DNA of 64,000 bases from Membranipora membranacea (GCA_914767715.1 OU612071.1:868001-932000); one strand, 5' to 3'. Numbered from the stretch's first letter, positions 36,307-48,182 are shown. Notes: a model not told the origin generated them from the sequence alone. Numbers and translations are program-made.

Positions 36307-36529
36307 GTGATGAAGGGAGCTAGGAATAACTTGAGCCGGAAGTAAGGAAACTAAATCTAGTGAAGACTGTCCGCTTGGTAATAGATGAGGTACAGAGTAG
36401 ACATCCTAAGTTGTTCGGAAAACTAGGGGTGTTGCCAGATGTATTTAGGATAAATCTCAAAGACGACGCAGTTCCATTATGCCTGTGTGTTCCAAGAAGA
36501 GTACCGATAGGACTTAGATAAGCAACAAA

Positions 36530-37050
36530 GTGTGAACTGGAGAGGATGGAGAAATTAGGAGTTATAGAAAAGGTGGAGTACCCAACCACATGGTGCTCAG
36601 GCATGGTAGTAGCGCGCAAGTCGAACGGCAGGGTGAGGTTGTGCGTTGATCTGAACCAGCTGAACAAGAGTGTCAAGAGAGAACATTTTCCACTGCCGAG
36701 ACTTGAAGATACATTTTCATCACTAGAAGGGAGCAAGTTCTTTAGTAAGATGGATGCTAAATCAGGATTCTGGCAAATCAGGCTGGAGGAGGCCTCGGAG
36801 GCCCTTCGGAATATCAGCTGCTCCAGAATTTTTCCAATGTCAAATGTATAAGATTGTGGGCGATAGTAAGGGGGTAGTATGTATGATGGATGATATTTTG
36901 GTAGTTGGGAGCACAAAGGAGGAGCACGACAAAAGGTTGGAAGAGGTGTTGAATAAGTTGGAGAGTTCAGGTCTAACTTTGAATAAAGATAAATGTGAAT
37001 TTTCGGTGAAGGAGGTAAAATTTTTGGGGCTATATATTGAGAAGTGAGGG
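36530..37050 (+). pseudogene. Reverse transcriptase region of the LTR element, frameshifted
   Basis: Two overlapping frames carry the palm motifs: KMDAKSGFWQI in the first and MDDILVVG (the catalytic D-D) plus LNKDKCEFSVKEVKFLG in the second. A frameshift near 36,790 separates them. Gypsy-type by motif order; RNase H is not recognised downstream. Confidence 0.8.
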
Positions 37051-37236
37051 CATAAGGGTGGACCCGGAAAAAGAGAGAGCGATCAAGGAGATGCCGGCGC
37101 CTCAGGATTTGAAGGCGTTGAAACGGTTTCTGGCTATGGTGAATTATCTAGGATGATTCAGCCCGTTGCTCTCGGAGTTAGAGGTCCCATTGCTTGAACT
37201 GTTGCCGGCCAAGAATGACTGGTGCTGGACGTAGCT

Positions 37237-37310
37237 GGGAAAGCAGGGGGGCGGACGCGGATTATCAAGATAATATCTTGATAATCCGCGTCCGTCTCCC
37301 CTGCTTTCCC
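37237..37310. repeat. 74-bp palindrome
   Basis: Arms of about 36 bases beginning GGGAAAGCAGGGG and ending CCCCTGCTTTCCC, with centre near 37,272 and few mismatches. Confidence 0.9.
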
Positions 37311-37385
37311 TATCACTTCCAGATTTACATCTGATATGGCATTTATGTATGTCCGTGCATGCCTTTCCACTCTCTGTATCTTCAC

Positions 37386-37450
37386 CCGGCCAGTCTCCCC
37401 CTATTCCTCTAACTATATTATAGTTAGAGGAACAGGGGGAGACTGGCCGG
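37386..37450. repeat. 65-bp palindrome
   Basis: Arms of about 32 bases beginning CCGGCCAGTCTCCCCCT, one mismatch. Together with the palindrome at 37,237 it brackets a 75-bp segment that looks inverted. Confidence 0.9.
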
Positions 37451-37990
37451 AGAGGCTATCAGCAGAAGGCAGGAGAGACAGGAGGAGGCGCTAGATATAC
37501 TAGTGGACCTGGATGATAGAAGAGTGGTTGCTGGAGACGGGCCGGAGAACCATGAGGAGGCAATGGAACGGATAGAGAGGGAGGAGAATAGGAAGAGGGG
37601 AGCTGCCAGGAGAGAGAGACAGGAAAGAGAGGAAGAGATCAAGGGGAGATTAGAGAGACAGTTGGCAAGAGAGTTGAGAGAGAACGAGGAAAGGTACAGG
37701 AGAGAGTTGGACGAGGCTAGGAGAGAAAAAGATATAGAGGAAGACCAAGTGAGAGAACGTCGCAGGGATGCAGAGAGACAGGAAGGACAACAACGGGACC
37801 GAAGAGAGCGTGACTGAAGAGAGAGAGAGAGAGGACGAATCGAGGAGGAGAGACGAGGATAGAGTGGAAGGACTGAGAGGAAATGAGAGAGATAGAGAGG
37901 AGGAACCTCCAATGAGGTGCGCAGACATCAGAAGAAATGTCTACGTAAGGAGGGATTACATTTGAACATTATATAGTGGATAGGGAAGGA
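37451..37990 (+). other. Purine-rich block encoding Arg/Glu-rich frames
   Basis: Strongly GA-biased on the plus strand; the frame 37,503-37,817 reads as alternating R and E (helix-like). Probably the degenerate 3' coding end or polypurine region of the LTR element. The minus-strand Ser/Leu-rich frames are shadows of the same bias. Confidence 0.55.
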
Positions 37991-38047
37991 GGAGTGAAGA
38001 AGTGAAACGATAGCGGAAAAAGGAAGGAATGGATAGAGAAAGGGAGA

Positions 38048-38254
38048 TGTAGTGTAGTCAGAGATATAAAAACCAAGGTCAAGGAGCTTTAGACAGTGAC
38101 TACCTGCAGGATAGAGGAAGGGCGACTTCCGGGATGCGCACGGGAGATGCGCAAGAGCCACAAGGGTGACAAGGAGCCACTGAGAGACCAAGCTGAGCTA
38201 GACTTACTATAGAGGGCCAAAGGGCTACCGAACTGGTGAGTACCATACATTATA
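38048..38254 (+). repeat. 3' LTR
   Basis: 207 bp; includes a TATA-like GATATAAAAA near its start that is changed in the 5' copy. Confidence 0.85.
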
Positions 38255-38558
38255 GTTACGATCACTCTTTTCAATGCCTTCCATTATTAATCCCATTTTC
38301 ATGGACCTTTATCTCCTATAGAATCAATAATATAGTCACCTTACATCCAAAATGCTTGTAGATTTTTCCAAGGAGTAGTTACTCATCAAGTCATGTGTGT
38401 TACAGAAGAGAGTCCTAAGGGGACCAAAAATTTATTATCAATATCACAGCAGTAAGATTCTGGTCACTATAAGATTCACAGAAATATGATACTCTACACA
38501 CATGTTATGATATGGGATAGTTAACTAACAACAACCAACCAACAAAATATGGGAAACA
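38255..38558. other. Intergenic, nothing recognised
   Basis: No coding or repeat signal beyond a short AACAACCAACCAAC simple stretch at about 38,530. Confidence 0.4.
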
Positions 38559-38709
38559 TTCATGTACCGCATGTGAGTGGGCTTACACCCCACCCTACAT
38601 TCATGTAGCACATGTGAGTGGGCTTACACCCCACCCTACATTCATGTAGCACATGTTAGTGGGCTTACACCCCACCCTACATGTTAGTGGGCTTACACCC
38701 CACCCTACA
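38559..38709. repeat. Tandem repeat, ~41-bp unit, four copies
   Basis: Units of CATGTAGCACATGTGAGTGG and GCTTACACCCCACCCTACA; the last copy is shorter. Confidence 0.9.
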
Positions 38710-40740
38710 AGGTCTGGAGAGGTGAATATCCCAACAAATAATCAGTTCTAACCAACGCCGTCATGTGATGTAATAATTTCTGACAGCCTCTCTATGGTAA
38801 GGCGGTGCATCACATTCAGTCACAGGAAACATTCAGCCAGCGATGGAAGAATGAGGGGAGAGATGATTCACCCAAAGAATCGCTGACATGCTGATTCGTT
38901 AGCCAGGATATCTCTGAGGGAAGGGGTGCTGTGAGAGGTCTCGTTCCCATCGATGTGGACAAATACATGAGGCGAAAATAATCTGGTGCATCGCTAAATA
39001 CATGTGTATGTTAAAGTCTCTGCTGATATAAATTACACACGAATACTTAACAAGTACTAAATATCCCGCAGCTCAATGAGAATGTTATGATATCGTCTGG
39101 TATAGAGGGGACCCTTCCTCAAGCAGCTATGTACTCGCATTTGGATTCGAGTAACCCTTATTTCTCAAGTCTGGCTGTGGAGTTTGGAATTTCAAACCAT
39201 AGTGTGGGGGGGGGGTTAATCGGGTTAGAGGGGTAAAAACGCTCTAGATGTTCTAGGATCAGTAAGTTGGCAGTATAAACCCATTCTCATGCAGTAGAGA
39301 TAGACACATGGACGGACCGCACGAGACCACCGGTCTGAAACATCTCTCAGTGGCACATCTGAAAGACTAGGTATATATGAGATGTGAAATTCAAATACGT
39401 AATTATGAGGAAAATATCACAAAGAACAATAATCAGTAGACCAAACACAAAATAGTACACTGGAATGGGGAGGGAGTAAATGGGCTGTGGTATAAGGACA
39501 GGTCAGGGAGCTTTGTGTAGTATATTGGTGAAAAAATACTTCATCACATCGCAATTCTTTTTCCCTATATCATTACTCCCCACACAAGTTGACCACTGTA
39601 GATGGACTACCGAGTCTCTATAATTAATGCTGGATCTGAATTTCAGTTCCTATCGTGGACCGATTCATTATCGTCATACTGCGGAGCAGCTCCTTGTTGT
39701 TGCTCAATGTTGGAAGCCATCAGAAAAATGAATTCACAAATTTAAGTTCTTTCAGCTCCCTAACAATTATGAAAATGACACCAAAATAGCACATCAAAAT
39801 CACCGGCAGAAGAATTTTATGACACAGTTATGCAACGCATGGCTCATCATTGATTTTGTAGTGAATAGTAAATCAGCTGGTCATCACTCATTATGGTGTA
39901 TGCTACTAAGTACGGCTCAGTGGAATTCCCACTGGGTAATTACCGTGATGTCATATGTTTTTGGATGTGAAGTTGAGCATAGCATATTGGTAAAAGAAAG
40001 TCGCAAAACATTTTTTTTGGTCCATAACATTACTCCCCACATAAGTAAACCCCTGTAGATGTACTAACAATTCTCGATAATGAATGCTGTACCTGAACTG
40101 CTCAACCTCTTTAAAGGCTTCCCAAAGACCAAAGCATGTTTTAGTCAGTCAGTTACCTATGATAGTTGTAAAAGTTGATTTCGGTGTCGCTGCCTCCAAT
40201 GTTCTCCATTTCATAGTCATTTGCTCAGATGCGAGACAAAAAATTAACAAATTTTTTAACTCTATTGGCCAGACAAAATGTTTCTTTCTGATTCTTGGCA
40301 TTTCTACACCACAGCTTTTGTTGACCTGAGCGAATGGGTACTATATTGTACAGGTGTAAAGTGTAATATAAGTATTTTCTTGGGGAGCTGAAATAATCAG
40401 CAAAAAACTACTCAAAAATTCAGACTTTATCTAATAATATAGTAGAGACTATCAGCCCACAGACTGTATTATAGAAGTTAATGAACGCTTGCAGTTTGCA
40501 GTCATTATTAATTTGAACAGATTCAAGAAACAGAGTTATTTTTATTTCTATCATTTTAGAAAGCCGATTGATGCCTGGTTAATCGCTCGTCTGTAAGCTA
40601 TTTCTTATCATAGTCTGACATTTTATACTTGCAGGTAGTACTAACAGGAGTATGAGAGAGCTGTTATATTCAGACTAAAAAGGCTTGTATCCGGAGGGGC
40701 TAAAGGACCAGGTATGATATATCAGTTTGGTAGTGACTTA
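38710..40740. other. Intergenic with one ~450-bp imperfect tandem duplication
   Basis: 39,540-39,640 and 40,000-40,100 share CATTACTCCCCACA[C/T]AAGT, CTGTAGATG and AATGCTG segments in the same order, indicating an old tandem duplication. No gene recognised. Confidence 0.45.
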
Positions 40741-40751
40741 CAGTCTATAAC

Positions 40752-40828
40752 AGCCTTGTCACGCGGGTTTTTGGTTTTTTAAGTTTTGGGAAAAAAATCC
40801 AAAATCCAAAAACCCGCGTGACAAGGCT
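40752..40828. repeat. 77-bp foldback sequence
   Basis: Perfect 23-base arms (AGCCTTGTCACGCGGGTTTT then TGG) around a 31-base loop rich in T and A. May be a small TIR element. Confidence 0.9.
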
Positions 40829-40831
40829 ACC

Positions 40832-40999
40832 ATAACATAGCCTCAGATCCCCTAGTTCCTGACATAGCCTCAGATCCCCTAATTCCTGACATAGCCTCAG
40901 ATCCCCTAGTTCCTGGCATAGCCTCAGATCCCCTAGTTCCTGACAGAGCCTCAGATCCCCTAGTTCCTGACATAGCCTCAGATCCCCTAGTTCCTGCAT
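40832..40999. repeat. Tandem repeat, 27-bp unit, six copies
   Basis: Units of CATAGCCTCAGATCCCCTAG plus TTCCTGA, almost invariant, directly after the foldback. Confidence 0.95.
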
Positions 41000-41439
41000 G
41001 GCGGTGTACTCTTAAAGAAGTAAATTATTTGTCAGGCGAAAAGTTGGACTTTTCTCGCAGGCGTGAATCGGTAATGTTTGTTGTTAGCTAACATTTACTA
41101 GACTTTGGTTATTTCTATAAGCTATGACTATGCCCCGAAACTGTCCTCAGTAAAAAAAACATCTTTACCCAGAGGCTTGAAGTTGCAAAATTTGTGGATT
41201 TTTTAATGAAACATAGCAACACGTGGCTGTAATGGTGAGATAATCTAGGGACCCCAGGTCTGCCACGTAGGCAGAGTGGACTGTTCTCAAACTGACGGTT
41301 TCCCTGTAGCAGTCATAGAAAATCAGGTCTTGTCCGCACATCAACTTGATCTTGTGCTTTTTAATATCAGAATGCGGCTCTGTAATACCCCTGCAAAGTC
41401 ACTGATGTCACAAGATTTATATATACACCATCAGCCTGC

Positions 41440-42095
41440 TTACACAATATGACTAGAATCTCTGGTCTATGCAAAGAACTCGACTTATTACTTAGTCCTT
41501 CTAAACCCGAGAGATGCTTTTCTCCACTAAGAGAGATAAACCTGACAGTCCTACTCTCGAATAAAATGGTGTAAAAAAATTTTTTGTGACAATGTTAAAT
41601 ATTTCGGAGTTCCCTTTGATAACAAATTACGTTTCGAAGATCATGGCAATAATGTTGTATCCATAGCAAATCAGAGAATGTTTTGTTCACTAGTATTTAT
41701 TCACGAGACAAGAAAGCTCTGAGAAAGTTTTTTTTTAGCAAGGCGACAGACTAGGTCTTGATATGGGGGACCTAGATTCAGTCATATCAAAACGTACAAA
41801 GAACCTGGCCCTGCAGATAATACATGATGACGAACATTTTTTAATCAATTTTCTTGAGAAACTCCCCACAGGCAGATATCGCAGCCTTAAATACAGAACT
41901 GCCTGGGGTAAAGACTCATTCCTCAGACACTTGATTTTGATATTGCAAGATATTTTTTAATCCACTAGAAGTCAGATTTTACTTTACTCATTTTGTTTAT
42001 GTTTCTTTTTTGGTATTCCCTACTCATGTAACAGTATAAACACTCAATCTCGCAGCATACCTAATGTTTGTGACAAAATAAACCAACCAACCATC
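41440..42095 (+). mobile_element. Decayed LINE 3' end (CR1-like)
   Basis: Broken frames read VKYFGVPFDNKLRFEDH and KNLALQIIHDDEHFLINF then RYRSLKYRTAWGKDSFL, matching the end of CR1-type ORF2. It finishes with a CCAACCAACCA tail at about 42,090. Confidence 0.7.
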
Positions 42096-42500
42096 TATTA
42101 CCTACATTGTCAAGATACTTGCAAAATCATAATAATGAGTGCCTGAAATATCAGTGAATGCCATCCATTATCAAAAGATGCTGGTAAATTATATTATTAT
42201 CATGATACAAGAGTGGAGGCCATGTTGCCAGCACTGTCAAGCTTGGTGTTGGTTTTGCTAAATTTCATACTTGAGTGAGTACATGATAAGCTCCATGTCA
42301 ACTGAACACCAGCTACATCATAACAAGAGAATGTCCAAATTAATATCCCACCAGCCTTACATTACATCTATCTGTGTGGGGAAGGGGTGGTGTGTTTATA
42401 GAACATGTTTCTCACTATAGCATCGGTGGGCTGAAAGATTGTTTGGTTTTCTGCGCCTTCCTAGCAATGATTATAGTATATATGTTATACTGAATCTCTA
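42096..42500. other. Intergenic, nothing recognised
   Basis: No exon or repeat identified on either strand. Confidence 0.4.
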
Positions 42501-42854
42501 CAATCGCTATGGTTCCATGCTTCGATTTTGTGGTTCACTCCAATTTCGAACGGTTACAATCCAGTGGATTCTAACCATTTCCATGATGGGAAAAACATGA
42601 AAAGAATCTGCCGCGGCTGCGACTTGAACCCCGGCCTTCCGCATGTAATCCCTTTGTAGGCATTGTGTGCAAGCGCGCTAACCATTCAGCCACGCCAATT
42701 AGGAAATAGGTCGAATAAACACCCTATGAATAGGTATGAATATTTTCGTCCAAAAAGTCATTCGTCACAAACGGAATTTGACTTTAATGCCGTTTCCATG
42801 GGGTGATTACTCCCGAAATCCTTACAAAATCGACACATGGAACCGTAGTGATTG
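42501..42854. mobile_element. Tc1/mariner-type MITE carrying a tRNA-like cassette
   Basis: Ends CAATCGCTATGGTTCCATG and CATGGAACCGTAGTGATTG are inverted copies, and similarity runs on through TCGATTTTGT to about 35 bases. TA dinucleotides flank both sides (42,499-42,500; 42,855-42,856). 354 bp, non-coding. Confidence 0.8.
42609..42698 (-). repeat. tRNA-like cassette in the Tc1-type MITE
   Basis: On the minus strand: A box TGGCTGAATGGTTAGCG and B-box-like GGTTCAAGTC with a longer gap, as in Leu/Ser-type tRNAs. Stems are imperfect; a SINE-like or captured tRNA relic is more likely than a working tRNA. Confidence 0.5.
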
Positions 42855-42856
42855 TA

Positions 42857-43724
42857 TTATCTCTGCTGTTTACTCCTGCGGAGATACTATAAAGTCTTTA
42901 TTGCCTGTGTACTTAGTATTATCTCCGATGCTTACTGACTTTGTTCGTTTTGTAGTGACGTAATGAGCTCAGAGCAGAGATTACACAAAATATCTAATAG
43001 AATAAACATGAGAGAGTGTGGGAGCAGTGAGAGTGCAGCGTGGGAGAAATTAGCTCAACCTGATAAAAGATCACAACTACTCCCCAATTTGAATGTTACA
43101 CTTCTGGTTATAGACCTGAGGCTAGAAATCAGAAAGTGAGGGGCGTGGTAGAGTTATGAGCCTGTTTGTGAGGGACCTAGGGCTAGGCTTAGGAATCTGT
43201 TCGTGACGGGTGGGGAGGGCTAGGAATAATAGATAACTTCAATTAAGATAAAAAATAGGATGAAGCGTTTGATTGCCTACAAGTGTTTATGATGGGATGA
43301 CTGAAATAAGACATGTTGTTGTCCTGCCTCTTTAGAGTTTACTGCTGTCTGCAGAGGATAGTTATAACTTTATATGAGATCAGAGCTGAAAATAGAACGA
43401 ATTATCTCTACCATTTAATAATGACAGGACGTCTCATCACACACACCATATATACGGCTAGGCTGTGGATGACAAGCCCATCTCTCTATGATGATATAGA
43501 TTCACGATATAGAATACTGGTTTGTTAATTTGGGATAATGGTTGCTAAGATAGTTGGTCTTTGACGGTATATTGATTTAACTTTGTATTAAATCTGTATA
43601 GATGGTTTATATCAAAGAGTTATTATATACTCTATATAACTCTATGGTTTATATACTATGACATACAGCTATATATCACAGCGGCAGCCTGTTCTGTTGT
43701 ATACTGATATTACTGTAAGTGTTC
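42857..43724. other. Intergenic, no gene recognised
   Basis: The frame at 43,313-43,528 has no known domain and no supporting splice sites. Confidence 0.4.
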
Positions 43725-43965
43725 AGACCGTGTAACCTGGTAATGTCAGGCTGACCTAGACCAGGGAGGGACCGTGTGACCTGGTAATGTCAGGCTGACC
43801 TAGACCAGGGAGGGACCGTGTGACCTGGTAATGTCAGGCTGACCTAGACCAGGGAGGGACTGTGTGACCTGGTAATGTCAGGCTGACCGAGACCAGGGAG
43901 AGACCGTGTGACCTGGTAATGTCAGGCTGACCTAGACCAGGGAGGGAGCGTGTGACCTGGTAATT
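43725..43965. repeat. Tandem repeat, ~44-bp unit, five copies
   Basis: Units of GACCGTGTGACCTGGTAATG and TCAGGCTGACCTAGACCAGG GAGG; copies differ at one to three bases. Confidence 0.95.
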
Positions 43966-44115
43966 GTATCATTGCTTTGTTTGTGGTCTGAAAATGAAAT
44001 GAATAACCAATTTTCTCTTATTTTCCTGCTAATATAATATGTTTCATAGATTGTAAAGCCAATCAATGATGTACACAAAGTCAGACGTAAGATTAGTTAA
44101 TTATGTATTTTATAG

Positions 44116-47100
44116 GAAGAAGCCGGACCAATGGGAGAAGACGGACCACAAGGTGTTCAGAGTGCATCCGGACCGAGAGGAGCTCCTGGAGAACAGGGAC
44201 CTCAGGGATCTAAGGTTATCACAGAAGATCAGGGAGCTAAGGGTGAGTTATCTTATCATAGATATCTGCTCATGTTTACTCATTCATCTTCTTGTCCTTA
44301 GGGACATATCTGCCACCTGTGCCGTCATTCAGATAGATGCACAGATATATTGATTGATTGATAGATTCATTTTTTCCGTGAAGAAGTAAAATTTCTCAAT
44401 AAAAGTATTTGTGCTGTGCTACAATATACAGTGTTTGATAAAAAGTTGAAAAATTCTTAAAGTGTACCCAATTATATCAGTTGAAACTATTGGTTGATCA
44501 TTGATAGGACCACTCGGCTTTATGGGATCTCCTGGATTCCCCGGCCCAGCCGGACCTCAGGGAGAACAAGGAGACATCGGACCTCCTGGAGTAGCCGGAC
44601 CACAAAGACTGAAGGGATCGACTGGTAATCTTGCTGAATAGATCTGTTGATTTGTTGCCTCGGAGCAGGAGGTGGCTCAGTTGGTGAGAGTGCCGTTCCT
44701 TCAGCATACAAATTTTGAAGGTTGTGGGTTCGAATCTCACTGCAGTCCACTAACTACTGGGAGTTGTTGGACCCCCAGGTGTGCTCCGACCTGCCTACAA
44801 ACTGAGATCAAAGTGGCGCAGATATTGCAGCCTAGCTCCTGAGGCACCCACTATTTCACCACCCAATGTGGTGAGTAAATATACCCTGCAACTTTTCATA
44901 ACCAACAGTAAAACATGACATGAAACTAATGTTGACGCAGGAAAGATGAAGAAGAGGTCTACAGGTTGTGCTACTTTTGAAGAGAAGCTTGGTAGCAAAC
45001 ATCAGTTCATAGTGACTGTCGAACTCTGGCAGTAATCTGATTATCCTACCTCCGCGGGTGATTCCTTAGTAACAAATATTTTGTTTGCTGTTTTAGGGAG
45101 AGCAGGGAAGAGATGGAGAGAGAGGACCTGCTGGAAGACCCGGCCCTGCCGGACAACCAGGTCGACCAACTCATTTTGGCGAGTCAAACAAACTAAAACA
45201 CCGACAATAAGTATAAGACCTGTGATAGCAAATAATAACATTGTTTGGTGAAGAGCGGTGACAGTGCCAGTTACAGTGACATGACAGCTACGGCCCACCA
45301 GATTAATCTCATACTTTGATGAAATGTTCCTTCTTCAGCTGTCTGATATTTCTTGTTTATTATTTTATATGAAGCGAGCTGCTGTATGTTAGTTAGATTC
45401 AACTACTTTTTTCTAAGGGACGTTTTCGTTTTCACACAAATTTAGTGCAAGGGTCACACTGTTACATCATGTCACATTTTGACGACTTAGTTGTTATTTT
45501 TAGGAGCACCAATGGCACCAAAATCTGAATAGTAAGGGATATCAAGGAGATGACGCAAACGCTAATCATGAGCTTTATAATATGTACCAAAGTAAGTACA
45601 ATTGTGTATACTGAAGTACATAAGTAAGTAAAAAGTTAGTAACCAAAGTAAGTACCAATTAAAACCATCAACCAACAACAACCAAATTAACACGCACAAG
45701 ACTTGTCTATTTAACACTCATTTGCAAGTTTGACAAGCACTCTTCAACGTCTTTAGCTCAACAGATTGCTTCTGCATCTATAGATTGTCCCCTGACATAC
45801 TGGTGCTGAACCTTGAGCATTATTACACATGACGTTGTGACATTTTAGCACAGAACCTTGAGTCTTGTCACTTATGATATTGAGATATTTTAGCCCTGAA
45901 GGTCAGAGATGGTAGCGAGGAAAGTCCAGCCAGAGACTGCAGGGAGCTATTTACTGAGAACCCAGACTATAAGAGCAGAACTTACTGGGTAAGTGTCATA
46001 GTATGCTTTGTGTATAATCATAGTGTTAGGACCACAGGCCACTCATACCTTCTATAGCTGGCACATTGCTAAGACCTCAGACTACGAGACCAGACCATAC
46101 ATTACTGAGAAAGTGAAGTATCAGCCGTTCGTGGCCAGCCAGATGGGAGTTAGCCAGTTTGAGTACGAGGCAGAGACTTTTCAGCTAAACTTCCTCCGAG
46201 TACACAGTGAGGCTGCTACTCAAACCATCACCTACAGGTAAATACCTGCAGGTCAAATAAGCACTGGTTAAATCTGATAGGTAAACCACCTGTCTGTTAG
46301 ATGCTGGCGACTTGCATATTATTCAGAATAGGCTGCATATAACTGATTCAGACATGATTTTGTAAAGGGAGTTTCTCCCTCTCTATATAAACGATCCAAT
46401 TTCAGTAAGCTTGAGGTCATTACTGTCTATCCCAAATAGCTGTGTGAAGGTACCTTTCATATTATAAATTAACCCATTAGGAGTTTTGTTTTACTTTTTC
46501 ACCATTTCGTTGTACTTTGTTGATGTAGATGAAAGAACTCTATCGCTGTTGAGGACGCCTCGGGTAAGAAGAATAAATATAAATTCTGTATACAGCAGGA
46601 GATAAAGAATACACATTAGATAACGGGAGATTTGGGTATACTGTACTACAGGTCGACTGTAAGGTGAGTGTGCACAGTTTTATTATCATAAGAAATGTGT
46701 GAGGTCTACGAGAGAAAAAAACAATCATATTCAGTGTTAAGAGTATAACCAACTCAACACTGTAACAAGCTCCTGACGTTGAAAAGATATATTGAGATGT
46801 GGTTAACTACTCGAAGCCCTGTACCCTCTGTGGTGGCATATATAAAAATCTATCTCAGGGATATTTAAAAATCAATCAGTGCCCAACCCAGAGTCATAAA
46901 GCCATGATACTTGACTAATGCAGTATTGCTCCACAACTACACAGGGAACTAACTTGTCATATGTGTTTGCAGGTTCTGCTCTGCGTCTCCTAGTAATATT
47001 GTAATATTCTTTTTGGCATTCTTACTGATAATGTCATTGTTATTGATAATGTTATTGTTTTTGTAGTACGGAAAGTCGAGCGAAGCGCAGACAGTTATAG

Positions 47101-47213
47101 AGATCAGCACAAAGACAGCCACTCACTTACCTCTTATTGACATTGCTCCTGCTGATATCGGGTCACCGAGAAAATCATTCGGCCTCCAGATCGGAGAAGT
47201 TTGCTTCTCATAA
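44116..47213 (+). pseudogene. Fibrillar collagen pseudogene (triple helix end plus C-propeptide)
   Basis: Exon-like blocks: 44116-44242, 44508-44624 and 45097-45164 encode Gly-X-Y repeats (GPLGFMGSPGFPGPAGPQGE is clean). About 45,505-45,590, 45,899-45,991, 46,068-46,241, about 46,528-46,563, 46,596-46,660 and 47067-47213 encode the COLFI C-propeptide: ARDCRELFTENPDYKSRTYW, FQLNFLRVHSEAATQTITY, KNSIAVEDASG, DNGRFGYTV and the family's final PLIDIAPADIGSPRKSFGLQ...VCF. Lesions: Gly-X-Y breaks in the first block; phase mismatch between the second and third; a stop and frameshift in the 45.5-kb exon; the exon with the calcium-binding loop and its cysteines is missing after TYW; and the conserved Cys of CKNS is TGA. 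An isolated collagen-like exon may lie at 40,674-40,711. Confidence 0.85.
44667..44875 (+). repeat. tRNA-derived SINE, copy 1
   Basis: A box TGGCTCAGTTGGTGAGAG and B box GGTTCGAATCTC, then a body (CACTGCAGTCCACTAACTAC, GGTGTGCTCCGACCTGCCTA, CAAACTGAGA) shared with 50,541-50,730 and 53,232-53,425. It lies in a collagen-pseudogene intron. Confidence 0.8.
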
Positions 47214-48182
47214 ATCTATCTAAGACACAAGCTTAGTTATAAAAAGCTCAACAACAATGAATAGAAATGTCAACAGACAACAACAGGCATTGCTGTTAAA
47301 CCTTATATGGTGTCAGAAGTGGGAATTTTAAGGTGACAATATTTCACTGCTTTGCTCGAAAAGAAACACACTTTTATGTATCTCAAGATCTGATGAAATC
47401 TTTTTGTATGGTGCTAAATTCATTACTGCCTTTCTTTTTATATTATTTTGGTTTTGAAATGTATAATCATTGGGTAGACCAAACCTCAACAAAGCAACTT
47501 GGGTGATTTCTGTAAATAAGACTTAGAAACTGAACTTAGAAAACTGGACTTAAATTAGCTGTAGAATAAGCTGACATTATTAATGTTGGGCACACTGTGG
47601 GGGTTACTGTTACTATTTGGGTTGCTCTCAGTCACGCAATGCTGACTGAGTTTCACAGTGGTTACTGGAGTGACTCCCTAATAACTCTATATCTGGTCAG
47701 TCCAACTATGATGATAGGTAATATATCCAGACAGGCTACTAGATAAACATTTTTATCCTACTCCTCATAGGACTGTAGTTTTCCAAATAAAGATAACCAT
47801 CATTTGGTTCAATATTATTTGATGTGCAAATCGTACCAGAGATTCTAGCCATCGATCCCTAAAGACTCGGCTCAAAGGCAGTTGTAATACGTTCGGGGGA
47901 GGGGGCTGACATGCCGGAGTGATTCACAGACATGTGATGTATGTAGATCTGTTTTGAAGGCGTCAGACAGATCGAACCATATTATAGTAATGCATTAATG
48001 ATGAAGTAAGATTTCCCTCAGGAAAAACTCAAGAGCTTTTATGGGGTGTTAGTTCAGCTGTCCCAACCAGGAAGGGTAATTTTAAAACCTTCATATGATG
48101 ATGCTGTCGACGCATGTGATTGGCTGAGGCTGCAACCATTTGGTGCCGACATGTAAAGATGATTTTGTGCACTGCCTTGATG
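47214..48182. other. Intergenic; orphan LTR primer-site-like sequence
   Basis: At 47,309-47,330 ATGGTGTCAGAAGTGGGAA matches the junction type after the left LTR at 33.8 kb (TGGTGTCAGAAG), but no LTR or gag is recognisable around it. Otherwise nothing seen. Confidence 0.4.

Larger units (their letters stand above)
33607..38254 (+). mobile_element. Gypsy-type LTR retrotransposon, decayed
   Basis: LTRs at 33607-33812 and 38048-38254 are close copies beginning TGTAGTGTAG. A primer-binding-like TGGTGTCAGAAG follows the left LTR, and a purine tract (GAGAAAGGGAGA) precedes the right one. Flanking 5-mers GTTGC and GTTAC differ at one base. Internal order is gag, zinc knuckle, protease, reverse transcriptase. 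Integrase and RNase H are not seen; a purine-rich block with palindromes occupies the 3' third. Frames are broken at several points, so it is not autonomous. Confidence 0.87.

Noticed and set aside
37424-37928. Ser/Leu-rich minus-strand frames
   Set aside because: Shadows of a strongly purine-rich plus strand; no membrane-protein family match.
40674-40711. Short collagen-like exon (VSGGAKGP) with a GT donor
   Set aside because: Too short and isolated to call; could be a remnant of the collagen pseudogene's upstream part.
44498-44750. Minus-strand frames across the collagen exon
   Set aside because: Antisense of Gly-X-Y coding sequence and of the SINE.
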